From: Pseudactinotalea terrae
GTDB taxonomy: Bacteria > Actinomycetota > Actinomycetes > Actinomycetales > Beutenbergiaceae
Reading direction: 5' to 3'
DNA length: 64,000 bases
Assembly: GCF_009733845.1 (NCBI RefSeq)
Contig: NZ_WNXZ01000007.1
Span: forward strand, 124,001 to 188,000
The translations under genes and the position numbers were made by a program. The notes beneath the pieces are model-generated. The model was not told the origin of the DNA. It ran no database searches and saw only the letters and a program-made list of their open reading frames with translations. This document shows, one piece after another, positions 1-8,780 of this stretch. The stretch's first letter is position 1. The number at the start of each line of letters is the position of its first letter.

Positions 1-815
1 GGCAGCTCTCCATCACCCAGGACCAGCAGGCCAAGAGCCTGGAGAAGCTCTCCTCGGGCCTGCGCATCAACCGCGCGGGTGACGACGCGGCCGGCCTGTC
101 GATCGCCGAGGGCCTCAAGGCCCAGGTGAACGGCTACAACGTCGCGGCGCGCAACGCGCAGGACGGCATCAGCGTCGCGCAGACGGCCGAGGGTGCTCTC
201 GGCGAGGTGCAGTCGATCCTGCAGCGCATGCGTGACCTCGCGGTGCAGGGTGCGAACGACACCAACAACGCCGAGTCCCGCGCGGCGATCAAGGCCGAGG
301 CCGACCAGCTCGGCAACGAGCTCTGGCGCATCCAGGAGTCGACCAACTTCAACGGCATCAACCTGCTCCAGGGCGGCACCGCGCTGAGCATCCAGGTCGG
401 TGCGGACGGTGACGCCGCCCCGGGTGGCGCCAACACCATCAGCATCAACCTGGGGGATGTGGCCACCGCTGCGGGCACCCTCGCGTCCACCGACGGTGCC
501 GACGGTGCCGCCGCGTTCGACGTGACGGATGCCACCACCGCAGCCACCACGATCGAGGCCATCGACACCGCACTGGTGGCGGTGTCCGAGCAGCGCTCCG
601 ACCTCGGCGCGGTGCAGAACCGCCTCGAGTACGCGGTGAAGAACATCAACGTCTCGATCGAGAACCTGACCGCGTCGGAGTCGCGCATCCGCGACGTCGA
701 CATGGCGGCGGAGATGGTGAAGTTCACCCGCTCGCAGGTGCTGTCGCAGGCGGGTACGGCCATGCTCGCCCAGGCCAACCAGTCCGGCCAGGGCGTGCTG
801 CAGCTGCTGCGCTGA
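1..815 (+). CDS. fliC: Flagellin, 5' end cut off by the window
   Basis: Structural protein of the flagellar filament, exported through the flagellar type III apparatus and polymerised outside the cell. The reading frame enters at base 3, so the first residues are missing and about 270 residues are visible. The conserved N-terminal D0/D1 helix is clear (LEKLSSGLRINRAGDDAAGL), and so is the conserved C-terminal helix (SRIRDVDMAAEMVKFTRSQV, ending QGVLQLLR). The variable middle is short and rich in Ala, Thr and Asp, as in small actinobacterial flagellins. It is followed by a strong hairpin and then fliD, its filament cap. Its promoter lies outside the window. Confidence 0.97.
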   Translation, partial: QLSITQDQQAKSLEKLSSGLRINRAGDDAAGLSIAEGLKAQVNGYNVAARNAQDGISVAQTAEGALGEVQSILQRMRDLAVQGANDTNNAESRAAIKAEADQLGNELWRIQESTNFNGINLLQGGTALSIQVGADGDAAPGGANTISINLGDVATAAGTLASTDGADGAAAFDVTDATTAATTIEAIDTALVAVSEQRSDLGAVQNRLEYAVKNINVSIENLTASESRIRDVDMAAEMVKFTRSQVLSQAGTAMLAQANQSGQGVLQLLR

Positions 816-856
816 TCGTGACGAGCGGCCGCCAGGCCGCACATCGTCACACCCGT

Positions 857-907
857 CACGCCCGAGACCGGGCAGGGACCCACGGATCCCTCCCGGTCCC
901 GGGCGTG
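857..907 (+). terminator. Long hairpin after flagellin
   Basis: Left arm 857-878 and right arm 887-907 pair over about 21 bp with one mismatch and one bulged base, around an 8-base loop. It begins about 40 bases after the flagellin stop and ends about 30 bases before fliD. There is no T-run after it, which is common for actinobacterial terminators. It probably ends or stabilises the abundant flagellin mRNA and lowers read-through into fliD. Function is inferred from position. Confidence 0.7.
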
Positions 908-937
908 ACCCGCATCGATCACCGGAAGGAGCTCACG

Positions 938-2323
938 ATGAGCTTCGGCATCGACGGCATCATCAGCGGCCTCGACACCACGTCACTGATCAACGCCCTC
1001 GTCAGCGCCGAGGGCGGCACCCAGCGGCAGCTGGTGGCGAAGCGGACCTCCGCCGAGAGCCTGATCGCCGCCTGGCAGTCGCTGAACAGCAAGGTGGCCG
1101 GGCTGACGAAGCAGGCGCAGGACCTCACCGGGTCCGCGCTCGAGCCACGGACCGCGACCGCGACCAGCACGGCCGTGACGGCTGTCGCCGCACCCGGTGC
1201 CGCCACCGGCGAGGTCAGCCTCACCGTCACCCGGCTCGCCCAGACCCAGTCCTCCGTCACCGCGGCGATGAGCGCCTGGCCCGCTGACCCACCGGTGCTG
1301 ACCGTACGGGCCGCCGACGGCACCCTGACCGAGATCACCGCCGCCACCACCAGCCTCGACGACGTCCTGACGGCCGTGAACGAGGCCGACGCGGGCGTGG
1401 CCGCCTCGAAGATCGCCACCGGCACCGACCCCACGACCGGCGAACCGCTCTTCCGGCTGCAGCTCACCGCCGCCGACACCGGCGCGGCGGGTGCGTTCGA
1501 CATCTTCACCGGGACCGCAGCCGAGGTGGCCGCGGGGACGGCCGCGGACCTCTTCACCCAGCCGGGCGCAGCACACGTGCGGACCGCGCAGGACGCCGCG
1601 GTGTCGCTGTGGGCCGGGACCGCGGCCGAGCAGCAGGTCACCTCCGCCACCAACACGTTCACCGACCTCATCACCGGTGTCGACATCACCGTCACCGCCA
1701 CCGGTGACGAGCCGGTGACCGTCACCGTCGGCGACGACGCCGAGGCACTCGAGGAGTCCGCGAAGGGCCTGGTCGACTCCCTGTCGGCGATCTTCGCGGA
1801 GATCGCCGCCCGCTCCAGGTTGACGACGAGCACCGACGCGGAGGGCAAGACCGTGGTCAGTGGCGGCCTGTTCGCCGGCGACTCCGCATCACGTGACGTC
1901 TCGGCGCGGTTGATCGGTGCAGCCACGGCACCGGTCGAGGGCCGCTCACCGGCCGAGATCGGGATCGTCATCACCCGGTACGGCACGGTCGAGTTCGACG
2001 CCGAGAGGTTCCGGGAAGCGCTGGCTGCCGACCCGGGACACGTGTCCGCCACCCTCACCACCATCACCGGGCGCGTCGCCGCGGCCGGTGAGGTGATCTC
2101 CGACGCCCGCGACGGGACCCTGTCCCAGCGCATCACCGGCCATGAGCAGCAGGTCAAGGTCATCGGCACCCAGATCTCCGAGTGGGACAGCCGCCTGGAG
2201 ACCAAGCGGACCACGCTGATGCGGCAGTTCACCGCCATGGAGGTCGCCCTCTCGAAGCTGCAGGCCCAGCAGTCGTACCTGACATCCCAGCTCGCCTCCC
2301 TTGCGGCACAGACGACGAGCTGA
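938..2323 (+). CDS. fliD: Flagellar hook-associated protein 2, filament cap
   Basis: FliD forms the pentameric cap at the filament tip and guides folding of exported flagellin. The 461-residue product starts MSFGIDGIISGLDTTSLI, the typical FliD N-terminal helix with its G-LDT motif. It ends in a coiled-coil-like region (KRTTLMRQFTAMEVALSKLQ) that matches the FliD C-terminal family signature. The ATG at 938 is chosen because GGAAGGAG lies just upstream; the frame is open further upstream but without FliD homology. It sits between fliC and the chaperone gene fliS. Confidence 0.96.
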   Translation: MSFGIDGIISGLDTTSLINALVSAEGGTQRQLVAKRTSAESLIAAWQSLNSKVAGLTKQAQDLTGSALEPRTATATSTAVTAVAAPGAATGEVSLTVTRLAQTQSSVTAAMSAWPADPPVLTVRAADGTLTEITAATTSLDDVLTAVNEADAGVAASKIATGTDPTTGEPLFRLQLTAADTGAAGAFDIFTGTAAEVAAGTAADLFTQPGAAHVRTAQDAAVSLWAGTAAEQQVTSATNTFTDLITGVDITVTATGDEPVTVTVGDDAEALEESAKGLVDSLSAIFAEIAARSRLTTSTDAEGKTVVSGGLFAGDSASRDVSARLIGAATAPVEGRSPAEIGIVITRYGTVEFDAERFREALAADPGHVSATLTTITGRVAAAGEVISDARDGTLSQRITGHEQQVKVIGTQISEWDSRLETKRTTLMRQFTAMEVALSKLQAQQSYLTSQLASLAAQTTS

Positions 2324-2345
2324 CCCGGAAGGACCCGCACCCACC

Positions 2346-2768
2346 ATGTCGACACTGACGAACGCCCGCGCCTCGTACCTGGCCGATCAGGTCATGTCCG
2401 CCTCCCCGCCGCGGCTGCTGACGATGCTGTACGACCGGTTGCTGCTCGACCTCGCGCGCGCCGCGAAGGCCCAGGCCGACCAGGACTGGCCAGCTGCCTC
2501 GGCGCAGCTCATCCACGCCCAGCAGATCGTGACCGAGCTCATGACCAGCCTCGACCTCGACGCCTGGGACGGCGCCCAGAACCTCCACGCGATCTACGCC
2601 TACGCACTCACCCAGCTCGTCGAGGCGAACACCGGCCGTGACCGTGCGATCACGTCCGCCCTCATCGAGATCCTGGAGCCGCTGCGGCAGACGTGGCACG
2701 AGGCCGCCCAGCTCGCCTCAGCAGGCGCCCCCGGATCGGCACCCACGGGCGCCCTCGGGATCGGCTGA
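2346..2768 (+). CDS. fliS: Flagellin-specific export chaperone
   Basis: Small helical cytoplasmic chaperone (140 aa) that binds the C-terminus of flagellin and prevents early polymerisation. The family pattern is visible: an N-terminal YLADQVMSASPPRLLTMLYD segment and a later region NLHAIYAYALTQLVEANTG. The ATG at 2346 lies 22 bases after fliD with GGAAGGA upstream. The stop overlaps the next start (ATGA), so the two are translationally coupled. Confidence 0.95.
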   Translation: MSTLTNARASYLADQVMSASPPRLLTMLYDRLLLDLARAAKAQADQDWPAASAQLIHAQQIVTELMTSLDLDAWDGAQNLHAIYAYALTQLVEANTGRDRAITSALIEILEPLRQTWHEAAQLASAGAPGSAPTGALGIG

Positions 2769-3082
2769 TGACCGACCCCGCGGGCCGCCACGACGCGTGG
2801 GTGAGGCTCCTCGACGACCTCGCCGCCGAGGCCTCCGGGCTGCGGGAGCAAGCCACCACCACCGACGCCGCGACGACGGTCGCGCCGTGGCAGGAGCCGG
2901 CGGCGCTCGGACCGCTGCCGGGCACCTTGGCGGCCCGGGCACAGGAGGTGCTCGCTGCGCAGGAGGACGCGATCACGGTCATCAGCGCCGCCATGGAGCG
3001 CGCCCGCCGCCACCACGACGCCGTGGCCGCCGTGCCTCGCCCGCACCCGGCAGGCCCGGTGTACATCGACCTGCGCGGCTGA
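2768..3082 (+). CDS. Small protein in the fliT position
   Basis: A 104-residue, Ala/Arg-rich, probably helical protein with no motif I can name. It overlaps fliS by one ATGA and is the last gene of the fliD-fliS unit, the place where fliT (chaperone of the filament cap) or another small flagellar accessory protein is found. Segments such as ALGPLPGTLAARAQEVLAAQ suggest amphipathic helices. A chaperone role is inferred only from position and size. Confidence 0.75.
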   Translation: MTDPAGRHDAWVRLLDDLAAEASGLREQATTTDAATTVAPWQEPAALGPLPGTLAARAQEVLAAQEDAITVISAAMERARRHHDAVAAVPRPHPAGPVYIDLRG

Positions 3083-3110
3083 GACCGTCTAGACAGCTGG
3101 CTCGGTTCGC

Positions 3111-3137
3111 TTACAGAAACCGCGGACCTGCCGACAG
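3111..3137 (+). promoter_or_regulatory. Sigma-28-type promoter before flgB
   Basis: TTACA at 3111-3115, 14 bases, then GCCGACAG at 3130-3137. The -10 half matches the GCCGATA core of FliA/SigD/WhiG-type promoters. The same layout with the same spacing recurs at 12869-12895 and 14815-14841. Transcription would begin near 3144, giving a leader of about 55 bases to flgB. The regulator identity is inferred from the consensus. Confidence 0.75.
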
Positions 3138-3198
3138 AGACTCTCGAGCACGGATCGCTCACGACGCAAGGCCACGGATGGGCTGACGACGACGCGAA

Positions 3199-3552
3199 GT
3201 GGACCTTGTCGTGCTCTCATCGGTGACCTCGCTGGCGATCGCCAGTGCACTCGACGGCCTGGCCGGGCGCCAGCGCGCCGTCGCCTCCAACATCGCCAAC
3301 GTCAACACACCTGGCTATACCGCCCGCCGGGTCGCGTTCGAGGACGCCATCGTCCGCTCCGTGGCCACCGGCGATGGTCGCGCCACTGCGACCGAGTCCC
3401 GCTCGCTCGAGCCGACCCGGCTCGACGGCAACAACGTCAACCTCGACACCGAGACGATCTCCAGCATCGACACCGTGCTCCGGTTCCAGTTCGCGGCACG
3501 TGCCGCCGACGGGCCGTTCACCGCGCTCCGGACCGCGATGAGGACGAGCTGA
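3199..3552 (+). CDS. flgB: Flagellar proximal rod protein FlgB
   Basis: Rod subunit that connects the MS ring to the drive shaft. The 117-residue protein has the rod-protein N-terminal signature (ASNIANVNTPGYTARRVAFE) and a C-terminal helix. It is the first gene of the long basal-body operon, behind a sigma-28-type promoter. A GTG start at 3199 is used; an in-frame GTG at 3211 is possible, and no strong ribosome site decides between them. The stop overlaps the start of flgC by one base. Confidence 0.94.
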   Translation: MDLVVLSSVTSLAIASALDGLAGRQRAVASNIANVNTPGYTARRVAFEDAIVRSVATGDGRATATESRSLEPTRLDGNNVNLDTETISSIDTVLRFQFAARAADGPFTALRTAMRTS

Positions 3553-3941
3553 TGACCTTCGACGCGATCGGTGTCGCGGGCACGGGTCTGACCGTGCACC
3601 GCAAGTGGCTGGACGCCATCTCCGACAACATCGCCAACGTCAACACCGCCACCTCGACCGACGGCGAGGCGTTCCGTGCCCGGTACGTGATCGCCACCGA
3701 GGGCACCGATGGCGGCGTGTTCGTGCAGGGCGCGGCATGGGGCGACCCCGACGGTCGCCTGGTGCACGAGCCCGACCACCCGTTGGCCGACGAGGACGGG
3801 TACGTGCGCTATCCCGACGTCGACATGGGTGCGCAGATGTCCCAGCTCATCCTCGCCCAGCGTGGCTACCAGGCGAATGCTGCCGTGGTCGACCGCGCCA
3901 AGGACACCTACACCGCTGCCCTGCAGATCGGACGGAACTGA
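3552..3941 (+). CDS. flgC: Flagellar proximal rod protein FlgC
   Basis: Second proximal rod subunit (129 aa). It has the rod/hook family N-terminus (AISDNIANVNTATSTDGEAF) and the C-terminal signature MSQLILAQRGYQANAAVVDR. It follows flgB with a one-base overlap and precedes fliE with another, the standard flgB-flgC-fliE order. Length is normal for the family. Confidence 0.96.
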   Translation: MTFDAIGVAGTGLTVHRKWLDAISDNIANVNTATSTDGEAFRARYVIATEGTDGGVFVQGAAWGDPDGRLVHEPDHPLADEDGYVRYPDVDMGAQMSQLILAQRGYQANAAVVDRAKDTYTAALQIGRN

Positions 3942-4243
3942 TGCCCATCACCCCCATCGGCGGTGTGAGCGCCGTGACCGGCGCGAGCCCGACGGCCGCC
4001 GTCGCGAGCGCCCAGAGCACCGGCGAGTCGTTCGGTGCGTCACTGACCGGCGCCCTCGAGGAGCTGCAGGCGTTGCAGGGCACCTCCGACGACCTGGCGA
4101 TCCGCGCCGTCACCGGTGACCTGACCGACATCCACCAGGCGACCCTGGCCGCCACCCGCGCCCAGGTGACCCTCGAGCTCGTCGCGACGCTGCGGAACAA
4201 GGGCGTCGACGCGTTCAACGAGATCATGAGGATGCAGGCCTGA
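3941..4243 (+). CDS. fliE: Flagellar hook-basal body protein FliE
   Basis: Small protein (100 aa) joining the FliF MS ring to the FlgB rod base. The conserved C-terminal half (TDIHQATLAATRAQVTLELV and KGVDAFNEIMRMQA) is typical of FliE. The ATG at 3941 overlaps the flgC stop by one base, and its own stop overlaps the fliF start in the same way. Length agrees with the family (about 100 aa). Confidence 0.95.
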   Translation: MPITPIGGVSAVTGASPTAAVASAQSTGESFGASLTGALEELQALQGTSDDLAIRAVTGDLTDIHQATLAATRAQVTLELVATLRNKGVDAFNEIMRMQA

Positions 4244-5829
4244 TGGCGGCGCGCCTCGGCTCGTGGTGGGGCCGGTTCAGCGAGTTCGTCGGCAGCTTCA
4301 GCCTGGCGCAGCGCACCCTCGCGCTCATCGGCGTCGCCGTGCTCGTGCTCGGGTCGGTGGCACTGTCGTCCTGGCTGGCGCGGCCCTCGTTCGCCCCGCT
4401 GTTCACCGGGCTGTCGGCAGCCGACGCCAACAGCATCGTCGACCAGCTCCGCACCAACGGGGTCGACTACGAGCTCACCGAAGGGGGCTCGACGGTGCTG
4501 GTGCCCGAAGCGGACGTCTACGATCAGCGGCTGCAGGCGGCCGCCTCGGGGCTGCCGTCGGCCACGACCAGCGGGTACTCCCTCCTGGACGACATGGGCG
4601 TGACCACGAGCGAGTTCCAGCAGCAGGTCACCTACCAGCGCGCGCTGGAGGGCGAGCTCGCCGCCACCATCAGCGCGATGTCCGGGGTACGGACCGCGTC
4701 CGTGCGGCTCGCGATCCCCGAGGAGACCGTGTTCGTCTCCGAGAAGGTGGCACCGACGGCGTCGGTCTTCATCGAGACCGAGAACGGGGTGTCGCTGTCG
4801 ACCGACCAGGTCCAGGCCATCGTGCACCTGACCTCGGCAGCGATCGACGGCATGGCGCCGACCGGCGTGGCCGTCGTCGACGCCGGCGGCAACGTGCTGT
4901 CGGCGGTCGGGCAGGGGGCGGTGGGCACCCCGGACCAGCAGGCCACCGACTACGAGCAGCGGGTCGCCGCCCAGGTGCAGACGATGCTGGACCGGGTGCT
5001 CGGCCCGGGACACTCCACGGTGATCGTGAACGCGCAGGTCTCCACCGAGTCAGCCGAGCGTGTCGACGAGACGTTCGAGTCTCCCGAGGATGCGCCCGCG
5101 CACTCGTCCTCGACGACCACCGAGACCTACACGGGCGGCGGGGGTACGGCGGCCGGTGTGCTCGGCCCGGACAACATCGCCGTCCCCGACGAGGACCAGG
5201 AGGCCAGCGAGTACAGCTCGGAGACCGAGGTCCTCAACAACGCGGTCAACTCCTCGACCCAGACCACGGTGATCCCAGCCGGCTCGCTCACGCGGCAGTC
5301 GGTCTCTGTCGCCGTGGACGCCGCTGCCGCAGCCGGGCTGGACATGGGTGAGCTGACCACCCTCGTGGCGACCGCCGCCGGCGTCGACGCCGAGCGTGGC
5401 GACGTCGTCACGGTCAACGCCGTCCAGTTCGACACCTCCTCGGCCGAGGCCGCTCAGGAGGCGCTCGCGGCGGCAGCCGCGGCGGAGGAGGCCGCCCAGC
5501 AGGCCGAGCTCGTGCGCACCGCGCTCATCGTCGGCGCGGGCGTGCTGGTCGGCGTGCTCGGGCTCATCGTCTACGCCCGCCGCAATCGCCGTCAGGCCCG
5601 CGAAGAGCTTGATCTCGGTCCGGCTGTCATCGACAGCCTCGAGGACGACCCGGACCCCGAGCTCTCACCGGGCGAGAGCCTGCTGCAGCTCCCGCCACCG
5701 CCGTTCCTCGACTCCGCGCCGGAAGACCTCGATCGCAAGCGCACCGAGCTGGACGCGCTCGCCGTTCGTGAGCCCGACCGGATGACCGAGACGCTCCGTG
5801 GTCTGCTCAAGGAGCGGACACCGCTGTGA
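4243..5829 (+). CDS. fliF: Flagellar MS-ring protein FliF
   Basis: Inner-membrane ring on which the basal body and export gate assemble (528 aa). There is an N-terminal transmembrane helix at about residues 20-45, then the YscJ/FliF lipoprotein-like domain (APLFTGLSAADANSIVDQL). A second FliF domain follows with a Ser/Thr/Asp-rich linker, then a C-terminal transmembrane helix near residues 425-445 and a cytoplasmic tail. The C-terminal FliG-binding tail is acidic and proline-rich before a basic end. The stop overlaps fliG by four bases. Confidence 0.96.
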   Translation: MAARLGSWWGRFSEFVGSFSLAQRTLALIGVAVLVLGSVALSSWLARPSFAPLFTGLSAADANSIVDQLRTNGVDYELTEGGSTVLVPEADVYDQRLQAAASGLPSATTSGYSLLDDMGVTTSEFQQQVTYQRALEGELAATISAMSGVRTASVRLAIPEETVFVSEKVAPTASVFIETENGVSLSTDQVQAIVHLTSAAIDGMAPTGVAVVDAGGNVLSAVGQGAVGTPDQQATDYEQRVAAQVQTMLDRVLGPGHSTVIVNAQVSTESAERVDETFESPEDAPAHSSSTTTETYTGGGGTAAGVLGPDNIAVPDEDQEASEYSSETEVLNNAVNSSTQTTVIPAGSLTRQSVSVAVDAAAAAGLDMGELTTLVATAAGVDAERGDVVTVNAVQFDTSSAEAAQEALAAAAAAEEAAQQAELVRTALIVGAGVLVGVLGLIVYARRNRRQAREELDLGPAVIDSLEDDPDPELSPGESLLQLPPPPFLDSAPEDLDRKRTELDALAVREPDRMTETLRGLLKERTPL

Positions 5830-6857
5830 CCGCCGCTGCCTCCCTGACCAAGGGACGCCTGACCGGCGTGCAGAAGGTCGCGCTGACCCTGATGCAGCTC
5901 GACAAGGAGAACGCCGCCGCCTTGCTGGCGAGGTTCACGGAGTCCGAAGCCGCCGAGATCACCGCTGCCATCCTGCAGATGCAGCGGGTCGACGCCGAGG
6001 TGGCCGACGACGCGATCTCCGAGGTCCACGACGCCGCCGTGACCGGCCGGTACCGCACCCGGGGTGGCAAGGATGTCGCGCTGGGGCTGCTCGAGGCATC
6101 GCTGGGATCCGAGCGCGCGGCCGGGGTGCTCTCCCGGGCCGAGACGACGATGGCGGGCCAGCAGTTCGACTTCCTGGATGCCGTCGAGAACCATCACATC
6201 GTCCAGATCCTCGAGGGGGAGCACCCGCAGACGGTCGCCCTGGTGCTGGCACACCTGCGGCCGGCGCGCGCCTCCCGCCTGCTGGCGGCTCTCCCGGAGC
6301 AGAGTCAGCCCGACATCGCTCGGCGGATCGCCACCACCCAGTCACCCTCGCCCGATGCGGTCGCGCTGGTCGCCGATGCGATCCAGCAGCGCAGCGGTGC
6401 CGCGCTGGCGGCCAAGGATCCCTCCGAGGTGGTGGGGGGTCTGCCGCCGCTGGTGGACATCATCAACCACAGCGACAAGCGCACCGAGACCTCGGTCCTC
6501 GAGGGCCTCGACCGGATCGACCCGGAGCTCGCCGAGCAGATCCGCGCCCAGCTGCTGACGTTCGTCGACGTCGTCTACGTCGACGACCTAGACCTGCAGC
6601 AGGTCCTGCGAGGCATCGACCCGACCGTGCTGGCGGTGGCGCTCAAGGGCGCCGCCCAGCCGGTGATCGACAAGGTCCGGCGCAACATCTCGGCGCGCAA
6701 CGGCGAGGTGCTCGAGGAGGAGCTCGCCCGGTCGATCCGGCTGCGGACCTCCCAGGTCGAGGACGCGCGCGCCGAGATCGTCTCGCTGATGCGCGAGATG
6801 GAAGCGGCCGGGGAGCTCGTGGTGCATCGCGACGACGAGGACGGCTATGTCGAGTAG
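5826..6857 (+). CDS. fliG: Flagellar motor switch protein FliG
   Basis: Rotor protein of the switch complex that contacts MotA and carries torque (343 aa). The FliG pattern is clear: an N-terminal FliF-binding part (GVQKVALTLMQLDKENAAAL), a middle domain with the EHPQTVALVLAHLRPARAS motif, and a C-terminal charged torque helix region (RRNISARNGEVLEEEL). The GTG start at 5826 lies in a GTGA overlap with the fliF stop. It overlaps fliH by 11 bases. Confidence 0.96.
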   Translation: MTAAASLTKGRLTGVQKVALTLMQLDKENAAALLARFTESEAAEITAAILQMQRVDAEVADDAISEVHDAAVTGRYRTRGGKDVALGLLEASLGSERAAGVLSRAETTMAGQQFDFLDAVENHHIVQILEGEHPQTVALVLAHLRPARASRLLAALPEQSQPDIARRIATTQSPSPDAVALVADAIQQRSGAALAAKDPSEVVGGLPPLVDIINHSDKRTETSVLEGLDRIDPELAEQIRAQLLTFVDVVYVDDLDLQQVLRGIDPTVLAVALKGAAQPVIDKVRRNISARNGEVLEEELARSIRLRTSQVEDARAEIVSLMREMEAAGELVVHRDDEDGYVE

Positions 6858-7446
6858 GGCGTTCGCCCCGGCGCTGCCGGTGATCGTCACCGGCGAAGCG
6901 GCTGCGGCCGCGGCCAACGCGACGCGACGGGGTCATGCAGCCGGCTACGCCGCCGGTCTGCGTGCGGCGTCCGAGAGCATCGCGGCGCAGCTGGCGCAGC
7001 ACGACGCCGAGCACGCCCAGCTGCTGGAGCGCACCCGCGCCGAGGCGGCGCGCGCGCAGGCGGCGATGGCCGCGGCGGCGCGCGAGTTGCGAGCGCGCGA
7101 GGTCGGGGTCGTCGCCGATGCGCAGGACTGCCTCCTGGCGGCTGCGATCGACCTGGCCGAGGCGATCCTGGGGGTCGAGCTCACGGACGGACCGCTGTCG
7201 GCGCGGGCAGCGGTGACGCGCGCGCTGTCCACGGTCGGGGAGGCGTCGGTGCGGCTGATCCGCGTCAACCCGGCGGATCTCCGTCACCTGGACCTGGACA
7301 CGACAGCCGGTGTGCAGGTCGTCGCCGACCAGGACGTGCCGGCAGGCGATGCCGTCGCCGAGCTCGACGACGGCTACCTCGACGCCGCGATCGGCAGCGC
7401 CCTGCACCGCGCGAGGGCGGCCCTCGAGAGCGGCGGGTCACGATGA
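6847..7446 (+). CDS. fliH: Flagellar assembly protein FliH
   Basis: Regulator and stator of the FliI export ATPase (199 aa). The first half is Ala-rich with repeated small-residue spacing (GHAAGYAAGLRAASESIAAQ), typical of the FliH GxxxG-rich helical stalk. The second half resembles the V-ATPase E-subunit-like C-terminal domain (VRLIRVNPADLRHLDLD). Sequence conservation is weak, as usual for FliH. The assignment is secured by its position between fliG and fliI. Confidence 0.88.
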   Translation: MSSRAFAPALPVIVTGEAAAAAANATRRGHAAGYAAGLRAASESIAAQLAQHDAEHAQLLERTRAEAARAQAAMAAAARELRAREVGVVADAQDCLLAAAIDLAEAILGVELTDGPLSARAAVTRALSTVGEASVRLIRVNPADLRHLDLDTTAGVQVVADQDVPAGDAVAELDDGYLDAAIGSALHRARAALESGGSR

Positions 7447-8780
7447 GCACGACCACCGCGTTCCGCCCGCACCCGGAGCGGTTCGCCCGCGCCCTCCGGC
7501 TCGCCCGGCCCGAGCGCGTCGGCGTGGTCACCTCCGTCGTGGGGCTCGGCGTCGAGATCGCCGGGCTGAACGCCCCCGTCGGCGACCTCGTCACGGTCGG
7601 CGACGGGAACACCGCCGTCGACGTCGAGGTCATGGCGGCCACTGCCGGCGGGATCCGGTGCATGCCGTTGGCACCGACACCGGGGCTGCGGGCCGGTGCG
7701 CCCGCGCGCTCCCGGCATGCCGGGGTTCTCGTGCCCACAGGCAACGGCCTGCTCGGTCGCGTCCTCGACGGGATCGGCCGCCCGATCGACGGCGGTCCGC
7801 TGCCGCCGATCGCCGCTCGTGTGCCGATCGCGAACCGGCCGCCATCCGCCCTGGAACGGACCAGGATCAGCGAGCCGCTGCAGACGGGGGTGCGCGTCCT
7901 GGACACCCTGACCACCATCGGCCGCGGGCAACGGCTCGGCCTGTTCGCAGGCTCCGGCGTCGGCAAGTCCTCGCTGCTGTCGATGATCGCCCGAGGTACC
8001 GAGGCGCCCGTGTCGGTGATCGCGCTCGTGGGCGAGCGCGGCCGGGAGGTACGCGAGTTCCTCGAGGACGACCTGGGCGAGGCTGGTCTCGCGCGCTCCG
8101 TCGTCGTCGTCGCGACCGGTGACGAGCCGGCGCTGATGCGGCTGCGTGCGGCGTTCACGGCGACGCGCATCGCGGAGGCGTTCCGGGACGAGGGCGCCGA
8201 CGTGGTGCTGATGATGGACTCACTGACCCGGGTGGCGATGGCTCAGCGTGAGATCGGGCTGTCGGTCGGTGAGCCGCCCGCGACCCGCGGCTACCCGCCG
8301 TCGACGTTCTCGCTGCTCGCCCAGCTGCTCGAGCGGGCCGGGACGGCGGCGCGCGGGTCGGTCACCGGCCTGTACACCGTGCTCGTCGAGGGCGACGACC
8401 ACAACGAACCGGTCGCTGACGCGGCCCGGTCCATCCTCGACGGGCACGTCGTGCTGGATCGCAAGCTCGCAGTCGCCGGGCACTTCCCGGCGATCGATGC
8501 GCTCGGGTCGATCTCGCGGGTCGCGAACCGGGTGACCACGCCACAGCAGCTGGCGGTGGCGACGCTGCTGCGGCGGGCCCTGGCGGCACGCCACGCCGCT
8601 CAGGACCTCATCGACGTGGGCGCCTACAAGAGCGGCACCAACCCGCTGGTGGACGCCGCGCTCGAGCACGCGGATGCGATCACCACCTTCCTGACCCAGC
8701 CCATGGACGAGCAGGCATCCGCTCGCGAGTCCTGGGAGCTGCTGTCCGGCCTGAGCCAACGCCTCGGAGGCACCCCATGA
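7443..8780 (+). CDS. fliI: Flagellar type III export ATPase FliI
   Basis: F1-like ATPase that powers early steps of flagellar export (445 aa). Walker A is at residues 168-176 (FAGSGVGKS). The Walker B region is VVLMMDSLTRVAMAQREIGL, and the family signature GYPPSTFSLLAQLLERAG is present. The start overlaps fliH by four bases and the stop overlaps fliJ by four, so the export ATPase, its regulator and its stalk are made together. Confidence 0.98.
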   Translation: MSTTTAFRPHPERFARALRLARPERVGVVTSVVGLGVEIAGLNAPVGDLVTVGDGNTAVDVEVMAATAGGIRCMPLAPTPGLRAGAPARSRHAGVLVPTGNGLLGRVLDGIGRPIDGGPLPPIAARVPIANRPPSALERTRISEPLQTGVRVLDTLTTIGRGQRLGLFAGSGVGKSSLLSMIARGTEAPVSVIALVGERGREVREFLEDDLGEAGLARSVVVVATGDEPALMRLRAAFTATRIAEAFRDEGADVVLMMDSLTRVAMAQREIGLSVGEPPATRGYPPSTFSLLAQLLERAGTAARGSVTGLYTVLVEGDDHNEPVADAARSILDGHVVLDRKLAVAGHFPAIDALGSISRVANRVTTPQQLAVATLLRRALAARHAAQDLIDVGAYKSGTNPLVDAALEHADAITTFLTQPMDEQASARESWELLSGLSQRLGGTP

